38,073 nucleotides of DNA, from contig DAIRGS010000031.1 of assembly GCA_036794395.1 (NCBI GenBank), positions 1 through 38,073 of the forward strand. Direction: 5' to 3'. Positions within the stretch are counted from its first letter, which is position 1. The number at the start of each line of letters is the position of its first letter. Origin of the DNA: DASXMX01 sp036794395 (lineage in GTDB: Bacteria > Planctomycetota > Phycisphaerae > Tepidisphaerales > Tepidisphaeraceae). The position numbers and the translations under genes were made by a program. Of this stretch, positions 13,986 to 21,159 are shown in pieces. Under the pieces are notes generated by a model, which ran no database searches, was not told where the DNA came from, and saw only the letters and a list, made by a program, of their open reading frames with translations.

Positions 13986-14873
13986 ATGCCGCGGTCTTCT
14001 TTTGCCACGATGTTAAAGCCGGTGATGGTGGGGCTCGCGGGATGCTGTTTGGCCGTTTTATTTGCCGCTGTCCCCAACACTCCCGATTCATCCGGGCCGC
14101 TACAACTGAGCGCACGCCATCGCTCCTCGACCCAGGATGCGCCGGTGACGGAGTCGGTTTCATTCGACCCGCAACAGACGGCCCTGGTGATCTGCGACAT
14201 GTGGGATAAACATTGGTGCAAGTCCGCCACCCGGCGCGTCGCTGAGATGGCTCCCCACATCAACGATCTGGCCAACACCCTCCGTGCCCGCGGCGTCCTC
14301 ATCATTCACTGCCCCAGCGACACGATGGGCTATTATAAAGACTTCCCCGGCCGCAAACTCGCCCAGGCCGCCCCGAAAGTCGAAACACAAATCCCTCTCC
14401 AAAACTGGTGCAACCTCCAAACCGATCGCGAATCCAAACTCCCCATCGATGACTCCGACGGCGGCTGCCCCGACGAACCCCAGTGCAAGCAGGGCAAAGC
14501 CTGGTCACACCAGATCGACACCATCGAGATCAAGCCCGGCGACGCCATCACCGATAACGCCGAGGCGTTTTACCTCATGAAGCAGCGCGGCATCACCAAC
14601 GTCCTGGTCTGCGGCGTCCACGAAAACATGTGCGTCCTGGGCCGCCCCTTCTCCATCCGCCAGATGGTCCGCCAGGGCCAGCACGTTCTCCTCGTCCGAG
14701 ATCTGACCGACACGATGTACAACCCGCGGATGAAGCCGTTTGTCAGCCATTTCGATGGGACGGATTTGATGACGGCTCACATTGAGAAATATTGGTGTCC
14801 ATCGATCACCAGCGATCAAATCGTAGGGGGCAAGGCGCTGCGGTTTGCGGAGGATATGCGGGTAGGGGAGTAG
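13986..14873 (+). CDS. Isochorismatase-like cysteine hydrolase, exported
   Basis: Start at ATG 13986, with AGGAG six bases upstream; the frame opens earlier only through repeat DNA. The 295-residue product starts with a hydrophobic export segment (LKPVMVGLAGCCLAVLFAAV); LAGC could be a lipobox, but the hydrophobic run continues past it. The cysteine hydrolase fold is clear: TALVICDMWDKHW with the catalytic Asp71, HINDLANTLRARGVLIIHCPSD, and ITNVLVCGVHENMCVLGRPF with the nucleophile Cys216. The insert between these parts (NWCNLQTDRESKLPIDDSDGG and following) is typical of a planctomycete/verrucomicrobial subgroup with a long loop. Known relatives hydrolyse amides or related small molecules; the substrate here is unknown. 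Confidence 0.88.
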   Translation: MPRSSFATMLKPVMVGLAGCCLAVLFAAVPNTPDSSGPLQLSARHRSSTQDAPVTESVSFDPQQTALVICDMWDKHWCKSATRRVAEMAPHINDLANTLRARGVLIIHCPSDTMGYYKDFPGRKLAQAAPKVETQIPLQNWCNLQTDRESKLPIDDSDGGCPDEPQCKQGKAWSHQIDTIEIKPGDAITDNAEAFYLMKQRGITNVLVCGVHENMCVLGRPFSIRQMVRQGQHVLLVRDLTDTMYNPRMKPFVSHFDGTDLMTAHIEKYWCPSITSDQIVGGKALRFAEDMRVGE

Positions 14874-14918
14874 TCCCCGCTCACACTGAGCGGTCAAATG
14901 TGCTCGAGTCCGAAGGAC

Positions 14919-15920
14919 CTATTGCTTGATTTCTGATGAGCTTGGCAGGGCGTTAATGGCCGTGTCAATTCGCCCCGCTAGATCACCGGCGTTGGTGGGT
15001 GTTCCCTCGGCGCCGGCCTGAATCGAAATATGCTTGGAGATTACCCCTTGAATGACCGGGGCCGTCAGCAGCTGGCCGTCAAGAACGATGGCAAGCTGCC
15101 GACCCGTGTGGGCAGCAGAAAGCTTCGCAAACATAGCCGCACCCGCGTCAGTGGCTGTCAGCGAAACACTTGGATGGGCCATTTCAAGATCTGAGTACGA
15201 TGGACCCACTTCAGCAATTGCTGTTTCGTCCAAAAGCACGTCACGAAGTACGGGAACCTTCGGTGCGTTCAGAGGCAGGCTTGGGTCGGTAAGAAGGTCG
15301 ACAGTATTCGGGTCGTACACGCCCTTTGCGATGAGCCGAAAAGCCAGACGACGAACTCCGGGCTTGGTGGAAGCCTTTGGAATGTCTCGTTTGGGTATGA
15401 TCGTCAAATTACTAATCGTATTATCCGGGTCTTTTGCATTCTTGCTCGCATAGGTAATCATGAACCCGAGCGATGGATATTCGGATTCATACGGACCAGA
15501 ACTGTTGGACATCTGCGGAGGGCCAATTCTCTTTTCCACATCAACTCTACGATCAGTCATTTTAATGCTGGCGGGAAGATCACCCTGGTATTCTTCGAAT
15601 TCGGCCAATCCCTTGCCGTACAGAAATACCGCACCGATCTTATGATTGGATTTTTTGAAGCTAAACGAGACACCCGCTTGGGGGCAATTGATGTACGACC
15701 CAAATCGCATTTCCAATTTCTGTGGCGCCACCGGCAGCTTCGCGAGGAGTTTCAAGAGAACTGGCGAGTCAGCCGGCTCACCAATCACCGCTCGGAGCTC
15801 TTCAACGGTTGGTTTGAACGCTGTCGCTACGTCGGTCGCGATTACAGATCCGGCAGCAAGCGGCGCGCAGATCAACAAAGCCAAAATTAGTTTGGACCAA
15901 ACCGGACTATTCGTGAACAT
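14919..15920 (-). CDS. Secreted protein with a SecD P1-head-like C-terminal domain
   Basis: A 333-residue protein with an N-terminal signal peptide (LILALLICAPLAAGS). Residues about 35-185 form a first domain: VEELRAVIGEPADSPVLLKLL, FGSYINCPQAGVSFSFKKS, KIGAVFLYGKG, then a helix with DRRVDVEKRIGPP and YPSLGFMITYASK. The C-terminal part (about 225-325) closely follows the periplasmic head of SecD: PVLRDVLLDETAIAEVGPSYS, PSVSLTATDAGAAMFAKLSA, GRQLAIVLDGQLLTAPVIQ, then NAGDLAGRI. SecD itself is a 6-TM export motor part; here the module stands alone without membrane helices. It is probably periplasmic. A TPR remnant ends 16 bases upstream on the same strand. Confidence 0.75.
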   Translation of the reverse strand: MFTNSPVWSKLILALLICAPLAAGSVIATDVATAFKPTVEELRAVIGEPADSPVLLKLLAKLPVAPQKLEMRFGSYINCPQAGVSFSFKKSNHKIGAVFLYGKGLAEFEEYQGDLPASIKMTDRRVDVEKRIGPPQMSNSSGPYESEYPSLGFMITYASKNAKDPDNTISNLTIIPKRDIPKASTKPGVRRLAFRLIAKGVYDPNTVDLLTDPSLPLNAPKVPVLRDVLLDETAIAEVGPSYSDLEMAHPSVSLTATDAGAAMFAKLSAAHTGRQLAIVLDGQLLTAPVIQGVISKHISIQAGAEGTPTNAGDLAGRIDTAINALPSSSEIKQ

Positions 15921-15936
15921 GTTTAGTTTCCCCTTT

Positions 15937-16293
15937 TTAAGCCGATTGTGAAACCGTTTCCCTTACCTCCGCGTCCGACGCATTGGCACGAAGGATCTCA
16001 GCCTCGCGATCATAACATGCGTCGGAACCGTTCATATCCCCCAAGTCTTTGAGAAACCGGCCCAGATCATTCAAGCGGGCGCATAGGAGCAGATGCGTAT
16101 TGTCCAGCGCGCGTTCGTCGATGTCGAGCGCTCGCCGGAAATGGTAACGGGCCAGGTGGTAGTCAGATTGTTGGCAATGGGGGGCGCCCAGGTATGCCGG
16201 GCTGCGGACCACGTCTGAATGATCGGCCCCGAGGGCACTCTGTCCAATCGCCGCGGCACGTTCCAATTCGGCGCGGGCGGCGTCGGTCTGGCC
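15937..16293 (-). pseudogene. Remnant of a TPR (kinesin-light-chain type) gene
   Basis: The frame between the stop at 16294-16296 and the stop at 15937 encodes AELERAAAIGQSALGADHSDV, then a second unit YHFRRALDIDERALDNTHLLLCARLNDLGRF and a third, partial one. The roughly 42-residue spacing and the GxxHxxV/L pattern are those of TPR_12 repeats. No start codon with a ribosome site exists, and upstream in-frame stops cut the array off, so only the last two or three repeats of a longer gene remain. Confidence 0.55.
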
Positions 16294-16416
16294 TTAAGTT
16301 TTAACGCAATCCCAAGACTTGTGGGGAGCGTGGCGATAAATGGATGCTGTGCCCTGCCGCGACTGCGACACAGCCTACATAAAATGATTGATGGCGCGGT
16401 AGGTAACGAAACGCCA

Positions 16417-16446
16417 CCGGGCGGCTCCTGAAATGGAGCCGCCCGG
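16417..16446 (-). terminator. Hairpin terminator after the secreted helical protein gene
   Basis: CCGGGCGGCTCC (16417-16428) and GGAGCCGCCCGG (16435-16446) form a perfect 12-bp stem with a six-base loop, 25 bases after the stop codon at 16471. On the minus strand it is followed by a moderately T-rich run (TGGCGTTTCGTT). Good stem, weak tail. Confidence 0.65.
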
Positions 16447-16470
16447 CGGCAAATGGCTGGGAATTCGCGG

Positions 16471-17580
16471 TCAGTGCTTCTCGTTCGGATGCGCGCGCTG
16501 ATAGTCATTCACCTGCTGGAGAACCGCGGCATTGGCCTGGTCAATTGCGTCCAAGGCGCTGGTGCGAAGACGAGCGGGATCGTCCGCCTGCCGTTCAATC
16601 ACGACGCGATCATTGTGCATATACCCTTGAATGCGCTGAAGAGCCGGGTACCCGTTCTGGTTATTGAGATTCTGCTTCAAAGCATCGCGGGCGTGATCGC
16701 TCTGCACTTCCTTGGCGAGGTCGGCAGGGCTCTCATTTTGGGTTTGTGAGATCATCTGCCGGACGGTGTCACGGGCGCGGACCAACGCGTCAAGGGTCTT
16801 CTGACGGTGATTCTGTCCATCATCCGGCTGGGCGTTGGTCATATCGATTGAATGTTCAATGTGGGGAATGACATTACGCAGATCTTCCAGCCGTTTGGGT
16901 GAAGTGAGAGGAACCGTGCCCGCGGATGGATTCGCTGTCTGCGCCGGCATCGGAGCCGCGGCTGGCTGGGCTTGGGCCGCTTGGGCCTGTGCTTGAGCTT
17001 GCGCCTGGGCGGTCTGCACTTCCGGATGTGCCGCCGCGTATGCCTCTACTTCGCTCTGAAGAGGAGCGTTGGCTTGTTGAAGGAATTTCAATGCATTCGT
17101 TCGATGATTATTTTTCGCTCCAGGATCCTGAGTGAGAATCGTCGAAGCCTGATCGAGGAGGGATCGGGCCTGGGCAAGCGCCGCATACCGATCGGCTGCG
17201 GGCTGTGCTTTTTTGGCCGCGATCCGGTCGCGGGAATGCGCTTCGGCAACGCCAGTGTCCACTTCCTTGCCTTCAACATCATTAATCAGCCGCTGGGTTG
17301 CGTCCCGGGCTTTGGTAACTGTTTCGACAGTGGTCTGCCGATGAGCCTTGGAGCTCGCCGAGGGAGTTTCGGACTCAAGGATGTCAATCAACTGATCTTC
17401 ATTGGACAACGCGGTCTGAAGCTGGGTGACTCGCTGCGCCTTTGTCGACTTGGGACTGTTGGCTTGCAGCGGATTCGGTGCGCGAAGTTGAATTTGGGCG
17501 TCCACAGGCGCACTGGCCAGAAATGCGATCATTCCGGCTCCCGCTATCGTCGTGGCTAAGAATTTGGATTGACGGTTCAT
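16471..17580 (-). CDS. Secreted alpha-helical protein with two related halves
   Basis: Start at 17578-17580, with AAGGAG seven bases upstream. Residues 1-28 are a signal peptide (ending PVDAQ). The 369-residue protein is almost all helix. An alternating Ala-Gln linker (AQAQAQAQAQAAQAQP, near residue 190) and a proline-rich stretch separate two halves that look related: each has a helix, then HRQTTVETVTKARDATQRLI in the first and HRQKTLDALVRARDTVRQMI in the second, followed by a further helix with RTNALKFLQQANAPL or RTSALDAIDQANAAVL. The duplication is seen directly. No enzymatic motif. It is probably a periplasmic four-helix-type structural protein; function unknown. Confidence 0.75.
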   Translation of the reverse strand: MNRQSKFLATTIAGAGMIAFLASAPVDAQIQLRAPNPLQANSPKSTKAQRVTQLQTALSNEDQLIDILESETPSASSKAHRQTTVETVTKARDATQRLINDVEGKEVDTGVAEAHSRDRIAAKKAQPAADRYAALAQARSLLDQASTILTQDPGAKNNHRTNALKFLQQANAPLQSEVEAYAAAHPEVQTAQAQAQAQAQAAQAQPAAAPMPAQTANPSAGTVPLTSPKRLEDLRNVIPHIEHSIDMTNAQPDDGQNHRQKTLDALVRARDTVRQMISQTQNESPADLAKEVQSDHARDALKQNLNNQNGYPALQRIQGYMHNDRVVIERQADDPARLRTSALDAIDQANAAVLQQVNDYQRAHPNEKH

Positions 17581-17826
17581 TGGTTAGCTCCTTCTTGGGG
17601 TTATCAGTGTGCAACGTAATTGCGGCACGACCGGTCCCTTCCGCCCTTGCAAAGCCAGTACCGGCTTGAGCGTATCTTATTTCCGACTATTGCTTAATGT
17701 GGATGGGGTCGGCACCAGATATTGCGTACTCAAGCAGTACAAAACGGCTTGAAGTGTGGGGATTGCCATCTTACGCTGGAGTGATGCAGGGTGGGTGCGT
17801 TTTGGGAACGCGCGGGAGATTGCGTC

Positions 17827-18507
17827 ATGGAACTTGAGGAAGCAGTCAAACGCATCTCGATCATTCATCGCGGGATCGTGCGGGCGCAGATTTTCCACGG
17901 TTATCGCGCCGTGCCTACATTCCTCTCCGGATTAATGGCTTTTGTGGCGTGCGCGGTTCAGGGAATTTGGCTGGACGGAGACGAAGACGATGTTCCCGCG
18001 TGCCTGATTCTCTGGGTGTCAGCCGCCGCGATCAGTGTCGCCATCGTCGCAATGGAAATGTTCATTCGATATAAGCGATCCTCATCCACCCTCGAACGCG
18101 ACATGACGATCGGGTCGGCTGAGCAGTTTATTCCCACCCTTGCCGCTGGCGCTTTGCTTACGTTCGTGTTCTGGCAATTCGTGCCGCACGAGCTGCTCTG
18201 GCTGCTACCGGGACTGTGGGCGGTGATGCTGTCGATGGGCATCTTCGCATCACGCAAGATGCTTCCACCCGCCGCAACCCTGGTCGGCGCGCACTACCTG
18301 ATCACCGGCCTGCTCTGCATCGCCCTTGGGCAGGACAAATCGTTCTTCCCCGCCTGGACGATGGCGCTGACATTTGGCGCCGGCCAATTCCTGGCCGCGG
18401 CCATCCTGTATTTCAGCCTCGAGCGCAAGCCGCGCGGCGGAGCGGTGCCTCCGCCGACTGCGACTGTCGGCGGCACTCAATCGGCCAAGCGCACTGGAAT
18501 CGTGTAA
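17827..18507 (+). CDS. Integral membrane protein of unknown function
   Basis: Start at ATG 17827 (MELEEAVKRISIIHRGIVRAQ), with GGGAG seven bases upstream; a GTG at 17791 is in frame but less likely. The 226-residue protein has a short amphipathic N-terminus with the conserved-looking FHGYRAVPTFLSGLMAF, then about six hydrophobic segments. A charged loop between the second and third pairs contains RSSSTLERDMTIGSAEQFIPTL. I recall similar proteins in planctomycetes and acidobacteria, often paired with a winged-helix regulator, but no such partner is adjacent here. It overlaps the convergent lipoprotein gene by 31 bases. Confidence 0.75.
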   Translation: MELEEAVKRISIIHRGIVRAQIFHGYRAVPTFLSGLMAFVACAVQGIWLDGDEDDVPACLILWVSAAAISVAIVAMEMFIRYKRSSSTLERDMTIGSAEQFIPTLAAGALLTFVFWQFVPHELLWLLPGLWAVMLSMGIFASRKMLPPAATLVGAHYLITGLLCIALGQDKSFFPAWTMALTFGAGQFLAAAILYFSLERKPRGGAVPPPTATVGGTQSAKRTGIV

Positions 18508-18947
18508 AGCTTCCCATCGCGCAGAATCTCCACGCGATTCACCGGGTTCTTGCCATTTTCGGTGCTGAAGTATTTGCCCTGGGCGTTGTACATCATCGCA
18601 AAGGCTACGGTTTCAACCTTTTCCTTGCCCTTGGGAATGATCGGGATGTGGCAAACGTGGGACTTGTTGACCCACACGTCAATCTCTTTCCAATCGTCAT
18701 CGCTGGAATTGAGAATCTGAAGCTGGCCGAGCATCACGTCGACTTCGGCCCGGCCCGAAATTTCGCCGGCCTTGGTCGCCGCTTCGCCCGGATAGGGGAA
18801 TCGCTTCGCGGCATCCGCGGCAAATTCCGTGGAGGTCTTGCGGAGATTCGCGTCCGAATTGGGGAACAGCGTCGGCCGGCCTTCACAGCCAGCCAGAACA
18901 CCGCACGCGATTAAGCCGGCCAATACGATCGATTTATTGCACTTCAT
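18477..18947 (-). CDS. Lipoprotein of unknown function (paralogue of the next gene)
   Basis: Start at 18945-18947 (MKCNKSIVLAGLIACGVLAGC), with GAGG seven bases upstream; the longer frame to 18980 has no signal. LAGC with Cys21 is a good lipobox. The 156-residue product has a C-terminal beta-rich domain: LGQLQILNSSDDDWKEIDVWVN, KSHVCHIPIIPKGK, then AMMYNAQGKYFSTENGK and VEILRDGKLYTIPV. The same pattern recurs in the upstream gene 19050-19484, so the two are diverged duplicates. It probably faces the periplasm. No enzyme motif. Confidence 0.75.
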   Translation of the reverse strand: MKCNKSIVLAGLIACGVLAGCEGRPTLFPNSDANLRKTSTEFAADAAKRFPYPGEAATKAGEISGRAEVDVMLGQLQILNSSDDDWKEIDVWVNKSHVCHIPIIPKGKEKVETVAFAMMYNAQGKYFSTENGKNPVNRVEILRDGKLYTIPVRLAD

Positions 18948-19049
18948 ACTGAGTCCTCGGGTCTGAAATAGCCCGTGCATGTACGATACACAGGCCTATG
19001 ACCTGTTATCGGACGTCGCGAGGACACAGCATGAATTTCGCCGCCAGTC

Positions 19050-19484
19050 TTACTCGGCTGACGGACCTTGCACCGTGTAAACAGTTCCGTCCATGCGAAG
19101 ATTGACGGTGCTGACCGGGCCGTTCGGGGCGGAAAAAGCTTGGCCCAGGCCGTTGTACAGTTGATCGAAACGGATCAACGCGCTGGAATTGGGCGCGATT
19201 CCGCTTACCCGTTGAACGTACGCCTTGTTCACCCAGATCTCCGCATCGCGAACCGGCTTGTTATCAAAGTTATACACTTTGATCGTAGCGGCTGATTTAT
19301 TGACGATCGCCGCAAGCTTGAATTGGTCGCTCGTGTTTGCGGTCGACGGAAACGGGTGCGACGCGGCATACGCGGCCAGCTCCGGTCCCGTGAGTGCCTG
19401 CGTCGACATGCGGGCGCTGTCATCATTGGAACTTGCACAGCCGGTGGCGGCTAATGCACACATAAGTAGAATTGATCGGCACAT
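19050..19484 (-). CDS. Lipoprotein of unknown function (paralogue of the previous gene)
   Basis: Start at 19482-19484, with AAGGAG six bases upstream. The 144-residue product has a lipobox (AATGC, Cys16). The C-terminal half aligns with the neighbouring lipoprotein: AEIWVNKAYVQRVSGIAPNSS against IDVWVNKSHVCHIPIIPKGK, FDQLYNGLGQAFSAPNG against FAMMYNAQGKYFSTENG, and VNLRMDGTVYTV against VEILRDGKLYTI. Both preserve the order strand, WVNK, turn, strand, YN-GQ-FS-NG, strand, DG-YT. Divergent to the gene starting at 19561. Confidence 0.75.
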   Translation of the reverse strand: MCRSILLMCALAATGCASSNDDSARMSTQALTGPELAAYAASHPFPSTANTSDQFKLAAIVNKSAATIKVYNFDNKPVRDAEIWVNKAYVQRVSGIAPNSSALIRFDQLYNGLGQAFSAPNGPVSTVNLRMDGTVYTVQGPSAE

Positions 19485-19560
19485 AGCGTGCTCCTTGAGT
19501 GTTACGGTTCAAGCAGGCTTAACAGTAAATCTCGTGCCGTTGTTTCGAGGATCAAAATAC

Positions 19561-20211
19561 ATGTCTAACCTCCCCATTTCCGAAGCGGGTCACGCCATTC
19601 TGTCGCCAAAGGCCATGGCAATCTTGCGCGAAGTCGGCGATTCGGCATACCGGAAGCTGGTCGTGGACGCCGGGAACTCCACACCGCAATGCGCGACGGC
19701 GCTTCAGGCAATGACCCCTGATCAATTGTTCATCGAACCTGTTAAACACCCCGATGATGCCGCGGCCGCACTGGCAGGGATGTGGCTCTGGATTGACGAC
19801 TTGGACGCCTGCCACAAGATCGCTCAGGACTTGGTTACATCCACCGGCAGCTTCTGGCACGCAATCATGCACCGCCGCGAGGGCGACTTTTCAAACGCTA
19901 AATACTGGTACCACCGATGCAGCACCCACCACGTAATGAAAATGCTCGGCGCGGTCGCATCCTCAATAGTCGAACCCATCAAATCCGATCGGCTTGCGAC
20001 GAAGGTGATCTCAGGCGGCTGGAACGCCGACGGACTTGTCGACTTCGTGGAAGCGTTGCACGATAAGCCGTCCGACCCGCGCTACGAAGTGGCGGTTAAA
20101 CTCCAGCAGCTCGAATGGGCCGGGCTCTTCGACTACTGCATACACCAGGCATTGGAAACGGATTGGGATGGACTCGACGCATGGGACAAGCGCGTAAATC
20201 CACCTTCGTAA
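19561..20211 (+). CDS. Conserved hypothetical protein with an HAIMHRREGD motif
   Basis: Start at ATG 19561 (MSNLPISEAGHAILSPKAMAIL), with GAGG about ten bases upstream; the frame is open further back, but that part overlaps the upstream lipoprotein gene on the opposite strand. The 216-residue protein is soluble and mostly helical. The distinctive core is AGMWLWIDDLDACHKIAQDL, then GSFWHAIMHRREGDFSNAKYWYHRC. I recall this core from a widespread uncharacterised family found in planctomycetes, acidobacteria and others. The run of His, Arg, Glu and Asp suggests a catalytic or metal site, but no reaction is known to me. It ends 24 bases from the convergent CsgG-like gene. Confidence 0.75.
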   Translation: MSNLPISEAGHAILSPKAMAILREVGDSAYRKLVVDAGNSTPQCATALQAMTPDQLFIEPVKHPDDAAAALAGMWLWIDDLDACHKIAQDLVTSTGSFWHAIMHRREGDFSNAKYWYHRCSTHHVMKMLGAVASSIVEPIKSDRLATKVISGGWNADGLVDFVEALHDKPSDPRYEVAVKLQQLEWAGLFDYCIHQALETDWDGLDAWDKRVNPPS

Positions 20212-20235
20212 ACCGCGCCACGCGTTCGAAGGCCA

Positions 20236-21150
20236 CTATTTCAATTTGTGGTGACACGTCGGGCAGAACTCTTCATCGCCGGTCAGCTTTGCGCCACATT
20301 CGGGGCAGATGAGCAGCCTGGGTGCGGTGGATTTGACGGCCCCAGTCGCCGTGGACGTCGTCGGCGATTGCGGGCCTGAGTTATTTGCCGCCAGCGGGGA
20401 GACCGGAGTCGGCGTAAAATTCAGTGCCCACCGATCAATCCGAGGAAGCATTGGCCGAATCGGTTCATCGAGAATGTATCGAAGCACCGTCTGCGTATCC
20501 TCAGGCCCAAGGCGTACCTCACTCAGTTCGTTCAACTGATCGGCCGTTAACTTCAGCCCCAGCTCGTCAGGCCTCGCGATCAAGTGAAACTTGCTGCTGG
20601 ACGAAACCTGCGCCGCGCCCGTCTTGATGTCGACCAGCGTCAAATTCACATTCGCATCAATCTCAAGCCGCGGGATGACCTTTTGAATGCGGGACTTCTC
20701 CATAAGACCGTCGACGCTCAGCGTATCCGGGCCGCTTTGTTTCCGGATCGACAAATCATTGATCTGCCCGAGCATCAGCGAGTCGATGCCCCGGATCGTT
20801 CCCGGATGAACCAGATGCCCCGGCTGAATCATATCGACATGATTCTGCTCGACGAGAACTTGATGCAGCCGCTGCCGTTCGGTGAGATCGAATCGGTTGC
20901 TCGATTGAAGAAGCCCCAAAAGCTGATCCGACGCCACCGCCATGAGATCGACATCCGGCGCGGTCCCCTGCGAATATCCGATCGCCACATCAGGCAGCGC
21001 GACTTTAAGACGTGGAGTCGGTTGAGACGGCGGCGGATAATGCCCAGGCACCAGCAATGCATGTGTCTCCGGCGCCTTGCCACCGCAACCCACCAAGGCC
21101 GCGCTCAAGATGATCATTGCGAATTGAATCGGCACGGCAGGTCGAAGCAT
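20236..21150 (-). CDS. CsgG/LpoB-like lipoprotein with a C-terminal zinc ribbon
   Basis: Start at 21148-21150, with AAGGAA five bases upstream; that site overlaps the stop codon of the preceding AsmA-like gene, so the two are probably coupled. The 304-residue product has a lipobox (LVGC, Cys22). The CsgG-type nucleotide-binding-like fold is seen in LKVALPDVAIGY, then AVASDQLLGLLQSSNRFDLTERQRLHQVLVEQ and GIDSLMLGQI, LEIDANVNLTLVDIKTGA. A proline/threonine linker leads to a C-terminal zinc ribbon with CPEC and CPTC, which is unusual for a lipidated envelope protein. CsgG relatives act in secretion or as activators of envelope enzymes; the role here is unknown. Confidence 0.75.
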   Translation of the reverse strand: MLRPAVPIQFAMIILSAALVGCGGKAPETHALLVPGHYPPPSQPTPRLKVALPDVAIGYSQGTAPDVDLMAVASDQLLGLLQSSNRFDLTERQRLHQVLVEQNHVDMIQPGHLVHPGTIRGIDSLMLGQINDLSIRKQSGPDTLSVDGLMEKSRIQKVIPRLEIDANVNLTLVDIKTGAAQVSSSSKFHLIARPDELGLKLTADQLNELSEVRLGPEDTQTVLRYILDEPIRPMLPRIDRWALNFTPTPVSPLAANNSGPQSPTTSTATGAVKSTAPRLLICPECGAKLTGDEEFCPTCHHKLK

Positions 21151-21159
21151 GACTATTCC

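Noticed and set aside
13585..14016. 143-codon frame before the cysteine hydrolase gene
   Set aside because: It is made of dispersed repeats and the start of the next gene in another frame. The second repeat copy gives the same peptide in non-coding DNA.
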